Shown: piece by piece, positions 1-5,912 of the stretch
Numbering within the stretch: position 1 is the first letter of the stretch
Layout: each line of letters begins with the position of its first letter
NCBI GenBank assembly: GCA_002481545.1
Contig: DLEF01000073.1
Coordinates: forward strand, 1-11,965
Reading direction: 5' to 3'
Source: Cyanobacteria bacterium UBA7753
GTDB lineage: Bacteria > Cyanobacteriota > Vampirovibrionia > Gastranaerophilales > Gastranaerophilaceae
DNA length: 11,965 nucleotides
Position numbers and translations under genes: made by a program
Notes under the pieces: model-generated
Seen by the model: the letters and a program-made list of their open reading frames with translations, nothing else
Told to the model about the DNA's origin: nothing
Database searches by the model: none

Positions 1-12
1 ATAACGTCGCAT

Positions 13-99
13 GCCCTTGTGGCGGAATCGGTAGACGCGTTGGACTTAAAATCCAATCGGGGCTATACCTCGGTGCCAGTTCAAGTCTGGCCAAGGGCA
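13..99 (+). tRNA. tRNA-Leu (anticodon UAA)
   Basis: This is a complete class II tRNA. The 7-bp acceptor stem pairs 13-19 with 92-98, and the discriminator is A99. The anticodon stem is TTGGA/TCCAA around the loop CTTAAAA, with anticodon TAA at 47-49, which reads UUA leucine codons. A long variable arm with a stem of about 5 bp follows, then a T arm GCCAG-TTCAAGT-CTGGC. The 3' CCA is not encoded, so it must be added after transcription. The anticodon loop is uninterrupted: there is no group I intron, unlike the tRNA-Leu(UAA) of many cyanobacteria and plastids. The promoter lies outside the window. Confidence 0.97.
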
Positions 100-105
100 A
101 TTTTA

Positions 106-135
106 AAAGACCTGTCGAAAGACAGGTCTTTGTTT
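106..135 (+). terminator. Intrinsic terminator after tRNA-Leu
   Basis: An 11-bp perfect stem (106-116 with 121-131) is closed by a GAAA tetraloop, and a T-rich run (TTTGTTTATT) follows. It sits 7 nt past the tRNA 3' end. Read on the other strand it lies beyond the stop of the minus-strand nuclease gene and could also stop that transcript, although the T-run there is short. Confidence 0.9.
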
Positions 136-172
136 ATTAATAAAATATTATAATTATGAATTATGCATTGAA

Positions 173-1000
173 TTAAAGCATGCTTGCACTTGTCTTGCCG
201 AATTTTGCAGACAAATCGTCAACATGGTGAACAAAATAAACGTAGTTTTCCAAATCTTTTTGGTTTAAATCGATAATTGCACCCCAGTCAATTCTTCCGT
301 GGTGCGCCGCTATCATCTTAGCTACCTGTTTAAAGCCGTGAGTCATACAGAGAGAAAATCCGTATTGCGAATGAGAAATCCATTCTCTCTGGAAGTTCTC
401 ATCATAGTCAATCAATCCGTTTTCTGTATTTATAACATATTCGTAAATCTTGCCGATATCGTGCAGAGCACAAGCGGCAATCGCATTATCTTTATTGATA
501 TTTTGGAAGGATTGTTCAATCACAACTTTTGCAAGGTCTAAACATTCAAGCGTGTGAACCAAAAGTCCGCCGATATAGTTATGGTGCATAGATTTTGCGG
601 CAGGGGAAACCTTGATTTTATCGGCGTGTTCCTCAAAATATCCGATTACAAAATCTCTAAGCTCGGTATCTTTAATTTGTTCCAAGTAAGAAATTATTTT
701 ATTAAAATACTCATCGCGTTCGGCTGGCTCCAACCCCATTTTAGCCTCTTCAATGAGTTCCAGTGAAGAGATAAGACAGTTGTTATATCTTTCATTAAAG
801 GTTGCTGAAACAATCCTTACCTTATTCCCGACTCTAAAAAGTTTTACATCCAGTCTGTTTAAAGTTTCTTCCCATAAAATACAGTTTAAAGTTGTATTAT
901 CTTCTGTATTCTTGAGCTGTAACTTACCCATCTTTGTGCCTGCCTTGGTATCACCGACACTGTAAGACATAACTTCATATATAACTTCTTTACTGAACAT
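173..1000 (-). CDS. yhaM: YhaM-like 3'-5' exoribonuclease (OB-fold + HD domain)
   Basis: The protein has 275 aa. An N-terminal OB-fold nucleic-acid-binding region (about residues 12-80) is followed by a helical linker and an HD phosphohydrolase domain (about 135-265). The metal ligands are visible: H149 in GGLLVHTLE, the H180-D181 pair in ALHDIGK, H233/H234 in AAHHGR and D261 in HHVDD. This OB plus HD order, with the HHNYIGGLL.HTL signature, is typical of YhaM, a cytoplasmic nuclease that degrades RNA and ssDNA from the 3' end. It is somewhat shorter than B. subtilis YhaM (about 314 aa). The ATG start has a GAGGGG-type ribosome site about 12 nt upstream and its own promoter at 1050-1058. It lies downstream of atpC on the same strand but is separated by about 260 bp of repeats, so it is probably its own unit. 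Confidence 0.85.
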   Translation of the reverse strand: MFSKEVIYEVMSYSVGDTKAGTKMGKLQLKNTEDNTTLNCILWEETLNRLDVKLFRVGNKVRIVSATFNERYNNCLISSLELIEEAKMGLEPAERDEYFNKIISYLEQIKDTELRDFVIGYFEEHADKIKVSPAAKSMHHNYIGGLLVHTLECLDLAKVVIEQSFQNINKDNAIAACALHDIGKIYEYVINTENGLIDYDENFQREWISHSQYGFSLCMTHGFKQVAKMIAAHHGRIDWGAIIDLNQKDLENYVYFVHHVDDLSAKFGKTSASML

Positions 1001-1049
1001 AATTCTTATTTACCCCTCTAATTTACCCTCTTAACACGGATATAGATTA

Positions 1050-1058
1050 ATTATAACA
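1050..1058 (-). promoter_or_regulatory. Extended -10 promoter of the yhaM-like gene
   Basis: The minus strand reads TG-T-TATAAT, an extended -10 (TATAAT at 1055-1050, TG at 1058-1057). No convincing -35 lies 16-18 bp upstream, which fits an extended -10 promoter. The predicted start of transcription, near 1043, leaves a leader of about 40 nt that contains the ribosome site. Confidence 0.6.
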
Positions 1059-1125
1059 AAAACACGGACAGGAACTTATAATATTTGCAAATTAGATATT
1101 GCCACAATACACATTATTAATTATT

Positions 1126-1143
1126 GGTGCAAAAAATTGCACC
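1126..1143. repeat. Perfect 7-bp hairpin in the atpC-yhaM gap
   Basis: GGTGCAA and TTGCACC pair around a 4-nt A-loop (T-loop on the minus strand). It lies downstream of atpC and of the heptamer tract. The bases that follow on the minus strand are AT-mixed rather than a T-run, so it is not a convincing intrinsic terminator. Confidence 0.5.
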
Positions 1144-1152
1144 CTACTTCTC

Positions 1153-1258
1153 AAGTTAAAAGTTGTAAGTTAAAAGTTCAAAGTTTATAACTCTGCACTT
1201 TTAACTTTGCACTTTGCACTTACTTAGTGCCTTAGTGCCCGAGTATCTTAGTGCCTTT
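1153..1258. repeat. Degenerate heptanucleotide repeat tract
   Basis: This tract keeps a 7-bp period. From 1153 the heptads read AAGTTAA, AAGTTGT, AAGTTAA, AAGTTCA, AAGTTTA, TAACTCT, GCACTTT, TAACTTT, GCACTTT, GCACTTA, followed by three CTTAGTG units. The first half is an inverted version of the second: 1167-1177 and 1197-1207 are a perfect 11-bp inverted repeat. It fills most of the gap between atpC and the yhaM-like gene and has no coding potential. It resembles in style the short tandem heptamer repeats known from filamentous cyanobacteria; that kinship is an inference. Confidence 0.75.
1223..1258 (+). repeat. 36-bp dispersed repeat, copy 1
   Basis: A 36-bp segment built from CTTAGTGCC units matches the minus strand of 10176-10211 at 32 of 36 positions without gaps (differences at repeat positions 10, 18, 19 and 22). 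It sits 5 bp beyond the atpC stop codon. Two copies in unrelated intergenic regions of one 12-kb window suggest a family with many genomic copies. Confidence 0.75.
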
Positions 1259-1263
1259 TAATC

Positions 1264-1674
1264 CTACGCTTTCGGTCTTGTTTGTGAATTAAGAGCAACT
1301 TTCAATCTTGCTTTAGCTCTTGCAAGTGCAGATTCGGCACGTTTTACGTCAATTTCTGCTTTATGGTCGGCAAGTCGTGCTTCGGCTCTCTGTTCAGCAG
1401 CCTTTGCTCTGGCGACATCAATATCTGAACCCGTTTCTGCCAAATCTGTCAGAATAATAGCATTGTCATCTTTGAACTGGAACACTCCGCCCATTGTTGT
1501 GAACATTTGTTCTTTACCATCTTTGACAACCTTGGTAACTCCGACATCTAATGCCGTCATAACAGGAATGTGACCTTTTAAGATACCGAATGACCCGTCT
1601 ACACCCATTGTATAGATTTCATCAGCATCTTCATCAAAAACTATTCTGTCATGTGTTATTATTTTTAATTTCAT
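1264..1674 (-). CDS. atpC: F1Fo ATP synthase epsilon subunit
   Basis: The protein has 136 aa from the ATG at 1674. An upstream in-frame TTG at 1689 would add five residues, but its codons overlap the AAAAGGA ribosome site that serves the ATG 5-6 nt downstream, so the ATG is chosen. The N-terminal beta-sandwich (about 1-85) holds the family motif GSFGILKGHIPVMTAL. The C-terminal part (about 90-130) is an Ala/Arg/Lys/Glu-rich two-helix hairpin, the element that inhibits ATP hydrolysis by contacting the beta DELSEED region. The subunit forms part of the central stalk on the cytoplasmic side. It lies 84 bp downstream of atpD with no terminator visible between them, so the two are expected to be co-transcribed. 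Confidence 0.96.
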   Translation of the reverse strand: MKLKIITHDRIVFDEDADEIYTMGVDGSFGILKGHIPVMTALDVGVTKVVKDGKEQMFTTMGGVFQFKDDNAIILTDLAETGSDIDVARAKAAEQRAEARLADHKAEIDVKRAESALARAKARLKVALNSQTRPKA

Positions 1675-1758
1675 TTTTATCCTTTTCAACGTTTACTTGA
1701 AAATAAACTCAATATTAGGAACTATGAGTAACAATAACATTTACCCCGTCATTACCTT

Positions 1759-3177
1759 CTATTTTAGTGTTTTAGCTTTCTCAACGGCTTCTTCGATTGT
1801 ACCTACCATATAGAACGCCTGTTCAGGAAGGTCATCGTGTTTACCTTCGATGATTTCTTTGAAGCCTCTGATTGTATCTTCAAGTTTTACGTATTTGCCC
1901 GGAATACCTGAGAATTGTTCAGCTACCGAGAACGGTTGAGACAAGAATCTCTGTATCTTTCTTGCTCTTGTTACGGTTTCTTTATCTTCCTCTGATAATT
2001 CATCCATACCTAAGATTGCGATAATATCTTGCAATTCTTTGTATTTTTGCAGGATTTCAAGAACCTTACGTGTAGTGTTGTAATGTTCTTCACCTACGAT
2101 ATTCGGATCTAATACTCTAGAGCTTGATGCTAACGGATCAACAGCAGGATAAATACCTAACTGAGAAATCTGTCTTGATAATACCGTTGATGCATCAAGG
2201 TGAGAGAATGTTGTCGCAGGAGCAGGGTCAGTCAAGTCATCCGCAGGGACATATATTGCCTGTACGGAAGTGATTGAACCGTCTTTTGTTGATGTAATTC
2301 TTTCCTGCAATTCACCCATCTCTGTTGCCAATGTAGGCTGATAACCTACGGCTGACGGCATACGACCAAGTAAAGCTGAAACCTCTGAACCTGCCTGAGT
2401 AAATCTGAATATGTTATCAATGAATAACAATACATCCTGATGAGAATAGTCTCTAAAGTATTCTGCAGCTGTAAGTGCTGACAAACCTACTCTCATTCTT
2501 GCTCCCGGCGGCTCGTTCATCTGACCGTAAATAAGTGCAACTTTGTCTAATACTCCTGATGCTCTCATTTCGTTCCAAAGGTCGTTACCTTCACGTGTTC
2601 TTTCACCGACACCACCGAATACAGAAACACCTGAGTGCTCTTGCGCGATGTTGTGGATAAGTTCCATAATAAGAACCGTTTTACCGACACCGGCACCGCC
2701 AAACAACCCGATTTTACCACCTTTTTGATAAGGTTGTAAAAGGTCGATTGCCTTAATACCTGTTTCCAAAATTTCGATATCAGTATTTTGATCGGTCAAT
2801 TTTGGAGATTCCCTGTGGATAGGCAGATATGTGTCTGTTTGGATATCGCCTTGTTCATCAACAGGTTGACCGATAACGTTCAAGATACGACCTAAGATAG
2901 GTTTTCCTACAGGTATCTTAATCGGTTCGCCCGTATCAACAACTTTCATACCTCTTTTTAAACCGTCAGTAGATGCCATAGCAACCGTTCTGACTTTGTT
3001 TGCACCGATTTGTTGTTGGACTTCCGCTACCAAGTTAGAGCCGTCGTCCATAGTAATATTTAGTGCGTTATATATTTCAGGTAAGTTTCCGCTCGGGAAA
3101 ACTACATCGATGACAGGCCCGATTACCTGTGTAATTTGACCTTCATGTATCCCTAATTCACATTCTGCTGTAACCAT
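1759..3177 (-). CDS. atpD: F1Fo ATP synthase beta subunit
   Basis: The protein has 472 aa, the usual length. It is the catalytic subunit of the F1 head, which makes ATP from ADP and phosphate using the ion gradient across the membrane. Visible motifs are the Walker A GGAGVGKT (160-167), the catalytic glutamate region GERTREGNDLW (E192), the Walker B strand LLFIDNIFRF (250-259), the nucleotide-site stretch around SAVGYQPTLATEMG, and DELSEED (392-398), where epsilon contacts beta. The ATG at 3177 has an AAGAGGT ribosome site 7 nt upstream. The upstream neighbour is mntP rather than atpG, so this beta-epsilon pair is separated from the rest of the ATP synthase genes, as in cyanobacteria and plastids. 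Confidence 0.99.
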   Translation of the reverse strand: MVTAECELGIHEGQITQVIGPVIDVVFPSGNLPEIYNALNITMDDGSNLVAEVQQQIGANKVRTVAMASTDGLKRGMKVVDTGEPIKIPVGKPILGRILNVIGQPVDEQGDIQTDTYLPIHRESPKLTDQNTDIEILETGIKAIDLLQPYQKGGKIGLFGGAGVGKTVLIMELIHNIAQEHSGVSVFGGVGERTREGNDLWNEMRASGVLDKVALIYGQMNEPPGARMRVGLSALTAAEYFRDYSHQDVLLFIDNIFRFTQAGSEVSALLGRMPSAVGYQPTLATEMGELQERITSTKDGSITSVQAIYVPADDLTDPAPATTFSHLDASTVLSRQISQLGIYPAVDPLASSSRVLDPNIVGEEHYNTTRKVLEILQKYKELQDIIAILGMDELSEEDKETVTRARKIQRFLSQPFSVAEQFSGIPGKYVKLEDTIRGFKEIIEGKHDDLPEQAFYMVGTIEEAVEKAKTLK

Positions 3178-3209
3178 ATAATTACCTCTTCTTATTGTTC
3201 TATGTTCTT

Positions 3210-3238
3210 ATTGTACGATGAAGTTATATTTTGTGCAA
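3210..3238 (-). promoter_or_regulatory. Promoter of atpD-atpC
   Basis: The minus strand reads TTGCAC (3238-3233), a 17-bp spacer, then TACAAT (3215-3210), within the 67-bp gap after mntP. The -10 is good and the -35 is weak. A 7-bp inverted repeat (3221-3227 with 3238-3244) overlaps the -35 and spacer and could act in mntP 3'-end formation or as an operator. Read-through from mntP is also possible. Confidence 0.5.
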
Positions 3239-3244
3239 TAACTT

Positions 3245-3784
3245 TTATAATAAAGACTTAACCGCAAGAAAGATAAGGATTACACCGCCTGCAATCTCAA
3301 ATAATCTCTTATTAAACAGCTTTAATCCGTATGCCGACCAAAACCCGATTAAAGAATCAATAAATGTTATTAAACCTATCAAAAGTACCGAAGACAAAAG
3401 CGGACTGCCTGTCAAAAGAAGAGTTATCCCTGCCGAGAAAGCATCTATGCTCGTTGCAACACCTACAAGAAACAGTGCGGGAACGGTTACACAGAGTTTT
3501 TTTGCGGGTTCGTTCTTCATCGACTCTATAATGAAAGTAACTCCTAAATACATAAATATCAGAAATACTATCCATTTTGAATAAGGTTCAATAAAAGTTT
3601 TTATTACGTCCGCGAACAAGTAACCGAGTATTGGCATAACAGCCTGAAAAATACCTGTCGTAATTGCAAGCAAAAATGAAGAGAGTCTTTTCTTTGTCGT
3701 TATACACAACCCATAAGAAAAAGACACTATGCAAGCGTCAACGGACAATGCCACCGCCAACAGAAATATATCAGTGTAATTCAT
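3245..3784 (-). CDS. mntP: Manganese efflux pump, MntP family
   Basis: This is a 179-aa integral membrane protein with about six hydrophobic segments in two similar halves. Each half carries the family's acidic membrane motif: ALSVDACIVSFSYG near the N-terminus (D16) and ATSIDAFSAG in the second half (D114). The family exports Mn2+ across the cytoplasmic membrane, and the length matches it (about 180-190 aa). The start ATG has an AGAGGTG ribosome site and lies inside the end of the upstream DUF4127 gene, a 14-bp overlap, so the two are translated from one message. A sporulation-type relative of MntP (YtaF) is possible but less likely given the length. No Mn riboswitch (yybP-ykoY type) is visible upstream. 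Confidence 0.85.
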   Translation of the reverse strand: MNYTDIFLLAVALSVDACIVSFSYGLCITTKKRLSSFLLAITTGIFQAVMPILGYLFADVIKTFIEPYSKWIVFLIFMYLGVTFIIESMKNEPAKKLCVTVPALFLVGVATSIDAFSAGITLLLTGSPLLSSVLLIGLITFIDSLIGFWSAYGLKLFNKRLFEIAGGVILIFLAVKSLL

Positions 3785-5129
3785 CAGACACCTCTATTTC
3801 AAACAATCTGTTCCACGGGTAGAAATACTCATTCCTTATTGGCAAATTAAGAATTTGAGATACCTTTTCTTCATAAGGTTTCATCATAGGCTGAATATTG
3901 CAAGGCTCCGTTATTTGTTGTCTTACATTAGCCTGATAAGCCCAATCATCCAAAAATCTGACCATTTCAACTTTTTTAAAGGCTTTATCATTATATGTAC
4001 CCTTTTTCTCAGCATTAAATTTCACTTTTGCGCAACAAATAAGAGTTCCGAAAGTGTTTGCGCTCGTGTTCCATCCGCTGTAACCGTAGAAACCGTCATA
4101 TCTGAATTTTTTGAAAAACTCTTCCATAAAATTATTATCCGCACCGTTTGCATTGCGCACATCCGCCACCATATACGGAGTTTCAGGCAGTGTTAATTCT
4201 CCCGAGAATTGTTCCGTATCCTGCTTCATAACGATTTCGCCCTGATGGTCTTTGAAATTATTTACAATTATTGTGATGTCAGGATTTTCCTCTTTTATCT
4301 CGACTCTCGCAAAATTTAATTGGTTTTGTAAAGATTTCTCAACCGATACATCCTCATAATTAGAGATTAAATTTGTACTTTCGGGCTCTGTATACTTGAT
4401 ATTGACGGACATATCACATTTAATTGCTCTTGAAATAAGACTCAACGGGATTTCATCCGCACCCGTGATAACTTTTCCGCCCATTTGGCTTAAGAAATCA
4501 GCTTCCATTACATTATAACCGTATTTTGCGCAATCATCCTTTGAAAAAATAAGGGTATCAAAAAAGCCTTCTTTTTGCCAATTAAGATAAATCTGATTCA
4601 TCTTGAAATTACGCAATCTGGTCTGTTTATAATCTCTCAATATATCAGGCGGGATAATATTCCTGATAGGACTTTCCAGTCCTAATTTGTTTGCAAATTT
4701 ATGTTTTGTATAAGAATACTCAAATATCAGTTTTCCGTACTTTGACCAATATTCTTTTTCCTCTTCGTTACAATTGTTATTTGCAATACGCATTATGCTT
4801 GAAACAGCATATATTTTAGATTTTTTTGTTTGCAAAACCTCTTTAAAATCATACATTCTGTCTCTTATATCTTCAAAAGATTCGGGACTTCTTCTTGAAG
4901 GTATCAAACCTCCGTATGCAATAGTATCAAGCGATAAAACAATCGCATCAACCTCGGGCAATTTATTCAGCCATCCGAACAAACCTACGACATCAGCATC
5001 TTTTTTAAGGCTCCCGAGCATGTGTCTCGGAGGCATTATGAGCTCTATATCATTATCGATACGGCATATTCCCTGTATAAGGTTATAACAAACAGGTCTG
5101 TTATCTATCGGTATTACGCATAATTTCAT
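3771..5129 (-). CDS. DUF4127 family protein, function unknown
   Basis: The protein has 452 aa from the ATG at 5129. A longer reading frame from a TTG at 5180 would add 17 hydrophobic residues. The shorter start is preferred because family members begin directly at the first beta-strand (here MKLCVIPIDNRPVCYN) and because a promoter -10 lies in the extra region. Family-like segments are IPIDNRPV at the start, LDTIAYGGLIPSRR near residue 70, the central VADVRNANGADNN, and YGYSGWNTSANTFGTLI towards the end. These polar, Gly/Asn/Asp-rich blocks look like an enzyme active site, but no reaction is established that I know of. No signal peptide or membrane segment is seen with this start. It overlaps mntP by 14 bp, so the two share a transcript. 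Confidence 0.75.
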   Translation of the reverse strand: MKLCVIPIDNRPVCYNLIQGICRIDNDIELIMPPRHMLGSLKKDADVVGLFGWLNKLPEVDAIVLSLDTIAYGGLIPSRRSPESFEDIRDRMYDFKEVLQTKKSKIYAVSSIMRIANNNCNEEEKEYWSKYGKLIFEYSYTKHKFANKLGLESPIRNIIPPDILRDYKQTRLRNFKMNQIYLNWQKEGFFDTLIFSKDDCAKYGYNVMEADFLSQMGGKVITGADEIPLSLISRAIKCDMSVNIKYTEPESTNLISNYEDVSVEKSLQNQLNFARVEIKEENPDITIIVNNFKDHQGEIVMKQDTEQFSGELTLPETPYMVADVRNANGADNNFMEEFFKKFRYDGFYGYSGWNTSANTFGTLICCAKVKFNAEKKGTYNDKAFKKVEMVRFLDDWAYQANVRQQITEPCNIQPMMKPYEEKVSQILNLPIRNEYFYPWNRLFEIEVSDELH

Positions 5130-5135
5130 AGAAAT

Positions 5136-5141
5136 ATTATA
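5136..5141 (-). promoter_or_regulatory. -10 box of DUF4127-mntP, probably a leaderless mRNA
   Basis: A perfect TATAAT on the minus strand (5141-5136) is followed by exactly 6 nt and then the ATG at 5129. The usual spacing would start transcription on the A of the start codon. No ribosome-binding sequence precedes this ATG. A weak -35 (TTAAGT with an 18-bp spacer) is the best available. Confidence 0.5.
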
Positions 5142-5245
5142 TATCAAAAATATAGGAACACTTAAAAATATCTGCCTCAAATGTACTAAAATAATGTGTC
5201 CTCATCCGAAAAGATGATTTTAGAAATATATATTTTACTAATTTA

Positions 5246-5273
5246 TTGACTTTGCCGTAAATATCATTATAAA
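5246..5273 (+). promoter_or_regulatory. Promoter of the 183-aa orphan gene
   Basis: TTGACT (5246-5251), a 16-bp spacer and TATAAA (5268-5273) make a near-consensus housekeeping promoter. It leaves a leader of about 22 nt before the ATG at 5302. The divergent DUF4127 start is about 170 bp away. Confidence 0.65.
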
Positions 5274-5301
5274 GATAGTGTGAAAGTATAGGTCGGGAAA
5301 A

Positions 5302-5853
5302 ATGGTAGTTTCTTACACAAATAATTACGGATACACAGATGCCCTCTCAAGGCAACAAGTAAGTAATTTTGCCACCAACGCAGACGGCGGCGGAAACGGA
5401 GGCGGCGGCGCCTTCCTTAAAATGTTTGAAGAACGTGAGGCAGAAGATATGAAAAATGGCGAAAAAGAGTTTTCTTCTGCCGAGGGTTCTCATAATCCGC
5501 TGGATGATTTATATAAGATGAACAGCGAATATTATGCAAGCCCGAATGTCCTAAACGACTACATCAATAATTCATTGTTATTGAACACAGAGCAAGTGGC
5601 TTGTTCTAATATCACACAGCACCTTGCATTGAAAAGCTCAGTTCAGGATACACTTAAATTTCTGAATACTCAGGCTGCTAAAGATATGGTTAATTCCAAA
5701 AGACGCAGATATATAACAGCACCTAACAAACTCAAAAAGGCAACAAAACCTGAGCCTGTTCCGACAATCACAACGGATAACTTCTTTGAAACAGGAGTCG
5801 GAACTCAAAGTGCAATGAACAATCCGAATGTTAATTTCTTTATGACCAAATAA
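5302..5853 (+). CDS. Hypothetical protein, orphan (183 aa)
   Basis: I do not recognise this protein. It is polar and soluble, with no signal peptide or membrane segment. Residues 1-28 are rich in Asn, Ser and Tyr. A glycine run (about 29-36, GGGNGGGGA) separates this from an acidic segment (FEEREAEDMKNGEKEF). A predicted helical middle (about 65-135) carries a single Cys (VACSN), then a basic patch (SKRRR...KLKKATKPEP), and the tail is Asn/Phe-rich (FFETGVG...VNFFMTK). The gene stands alone with its own promoter and a strong terminator, which argues that it is expressed. The ATG is preceded only by a weak GG-rich site. The bipartite acidic then basic layout could suit a small structural, regulatory or secreted protein, but nothing in the neighbourhood indicates which. 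Confidence 0.75.
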   Translation: MVVSYTNNYGYTDALSRQQVSNFATNADGGGNGGGGAFLKMFEEREAEDMKNGEKEFSSAEGSHNPLDDLYKMNSEYYASPNVLNDYINNSLLLNTEQVACSNITQHLALKSSVQDTLKFLNTQAAKDMVNSKRRRYITAPNKLKKATKPEPVPTITTDNFFETGVGTQSAMNNPNVNFFMTK

Positions 5854-5873
5854 CAATCGAAATTTTATATATA

Positions 5874-5909
5874 AAAAAAGAGGCTTATTTCTTAATAGGT
5901 CTCTTTTTT
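5874..5909. terminator. Bidirectional intrinsic terminator between the orphan gene and recJ
   Basis: A 16-bp stem (5874-5889 with 5894-5909, two G-T wobbles on the plus strand) has a 4-nt loop, an A-run on the left and a T-run on the right. It can therefore end transcripts from both sides. It lies between the two convergent stop codons (5853 and 5913). Confidence 0.9.
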
Positions 5910-5912
5910 GCT

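Noticed and set aside
1126..1143. Hairpin as the atpDC terminator
   Set aside because: No T-run follows on the minus strand, and it lies about 120 nt beyond the stop behind the repeat tract.
1145..1258. CRISPR-like array
   Set aside because: The units are 7 bp, contiguous and degenerate. There are no spacers and no cas genes.
1675..1758. Small gene or terminator between atpD and atpC
   Set aside because: The 84-bp gap has no reading frame with a start signal and no stable hairpin followed by a T-run.
3178..3244. Manganese riboswitch or other structured leader around mntP/atpD
   Set aside because: The gap is only 67 bp with a 7-bp inverted repeat. No yybP-ykoY-type core is seen, and mntP itself starts inside the DUF4127 gene.
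5127..5180. TTG start for DUF4127 with a hydrophobic 17-residue extension resembling a signal sequence
   Set aside because: The extension covers a perfect -10 box, and the family begins at the MKLCVIPIDNRPV strand.
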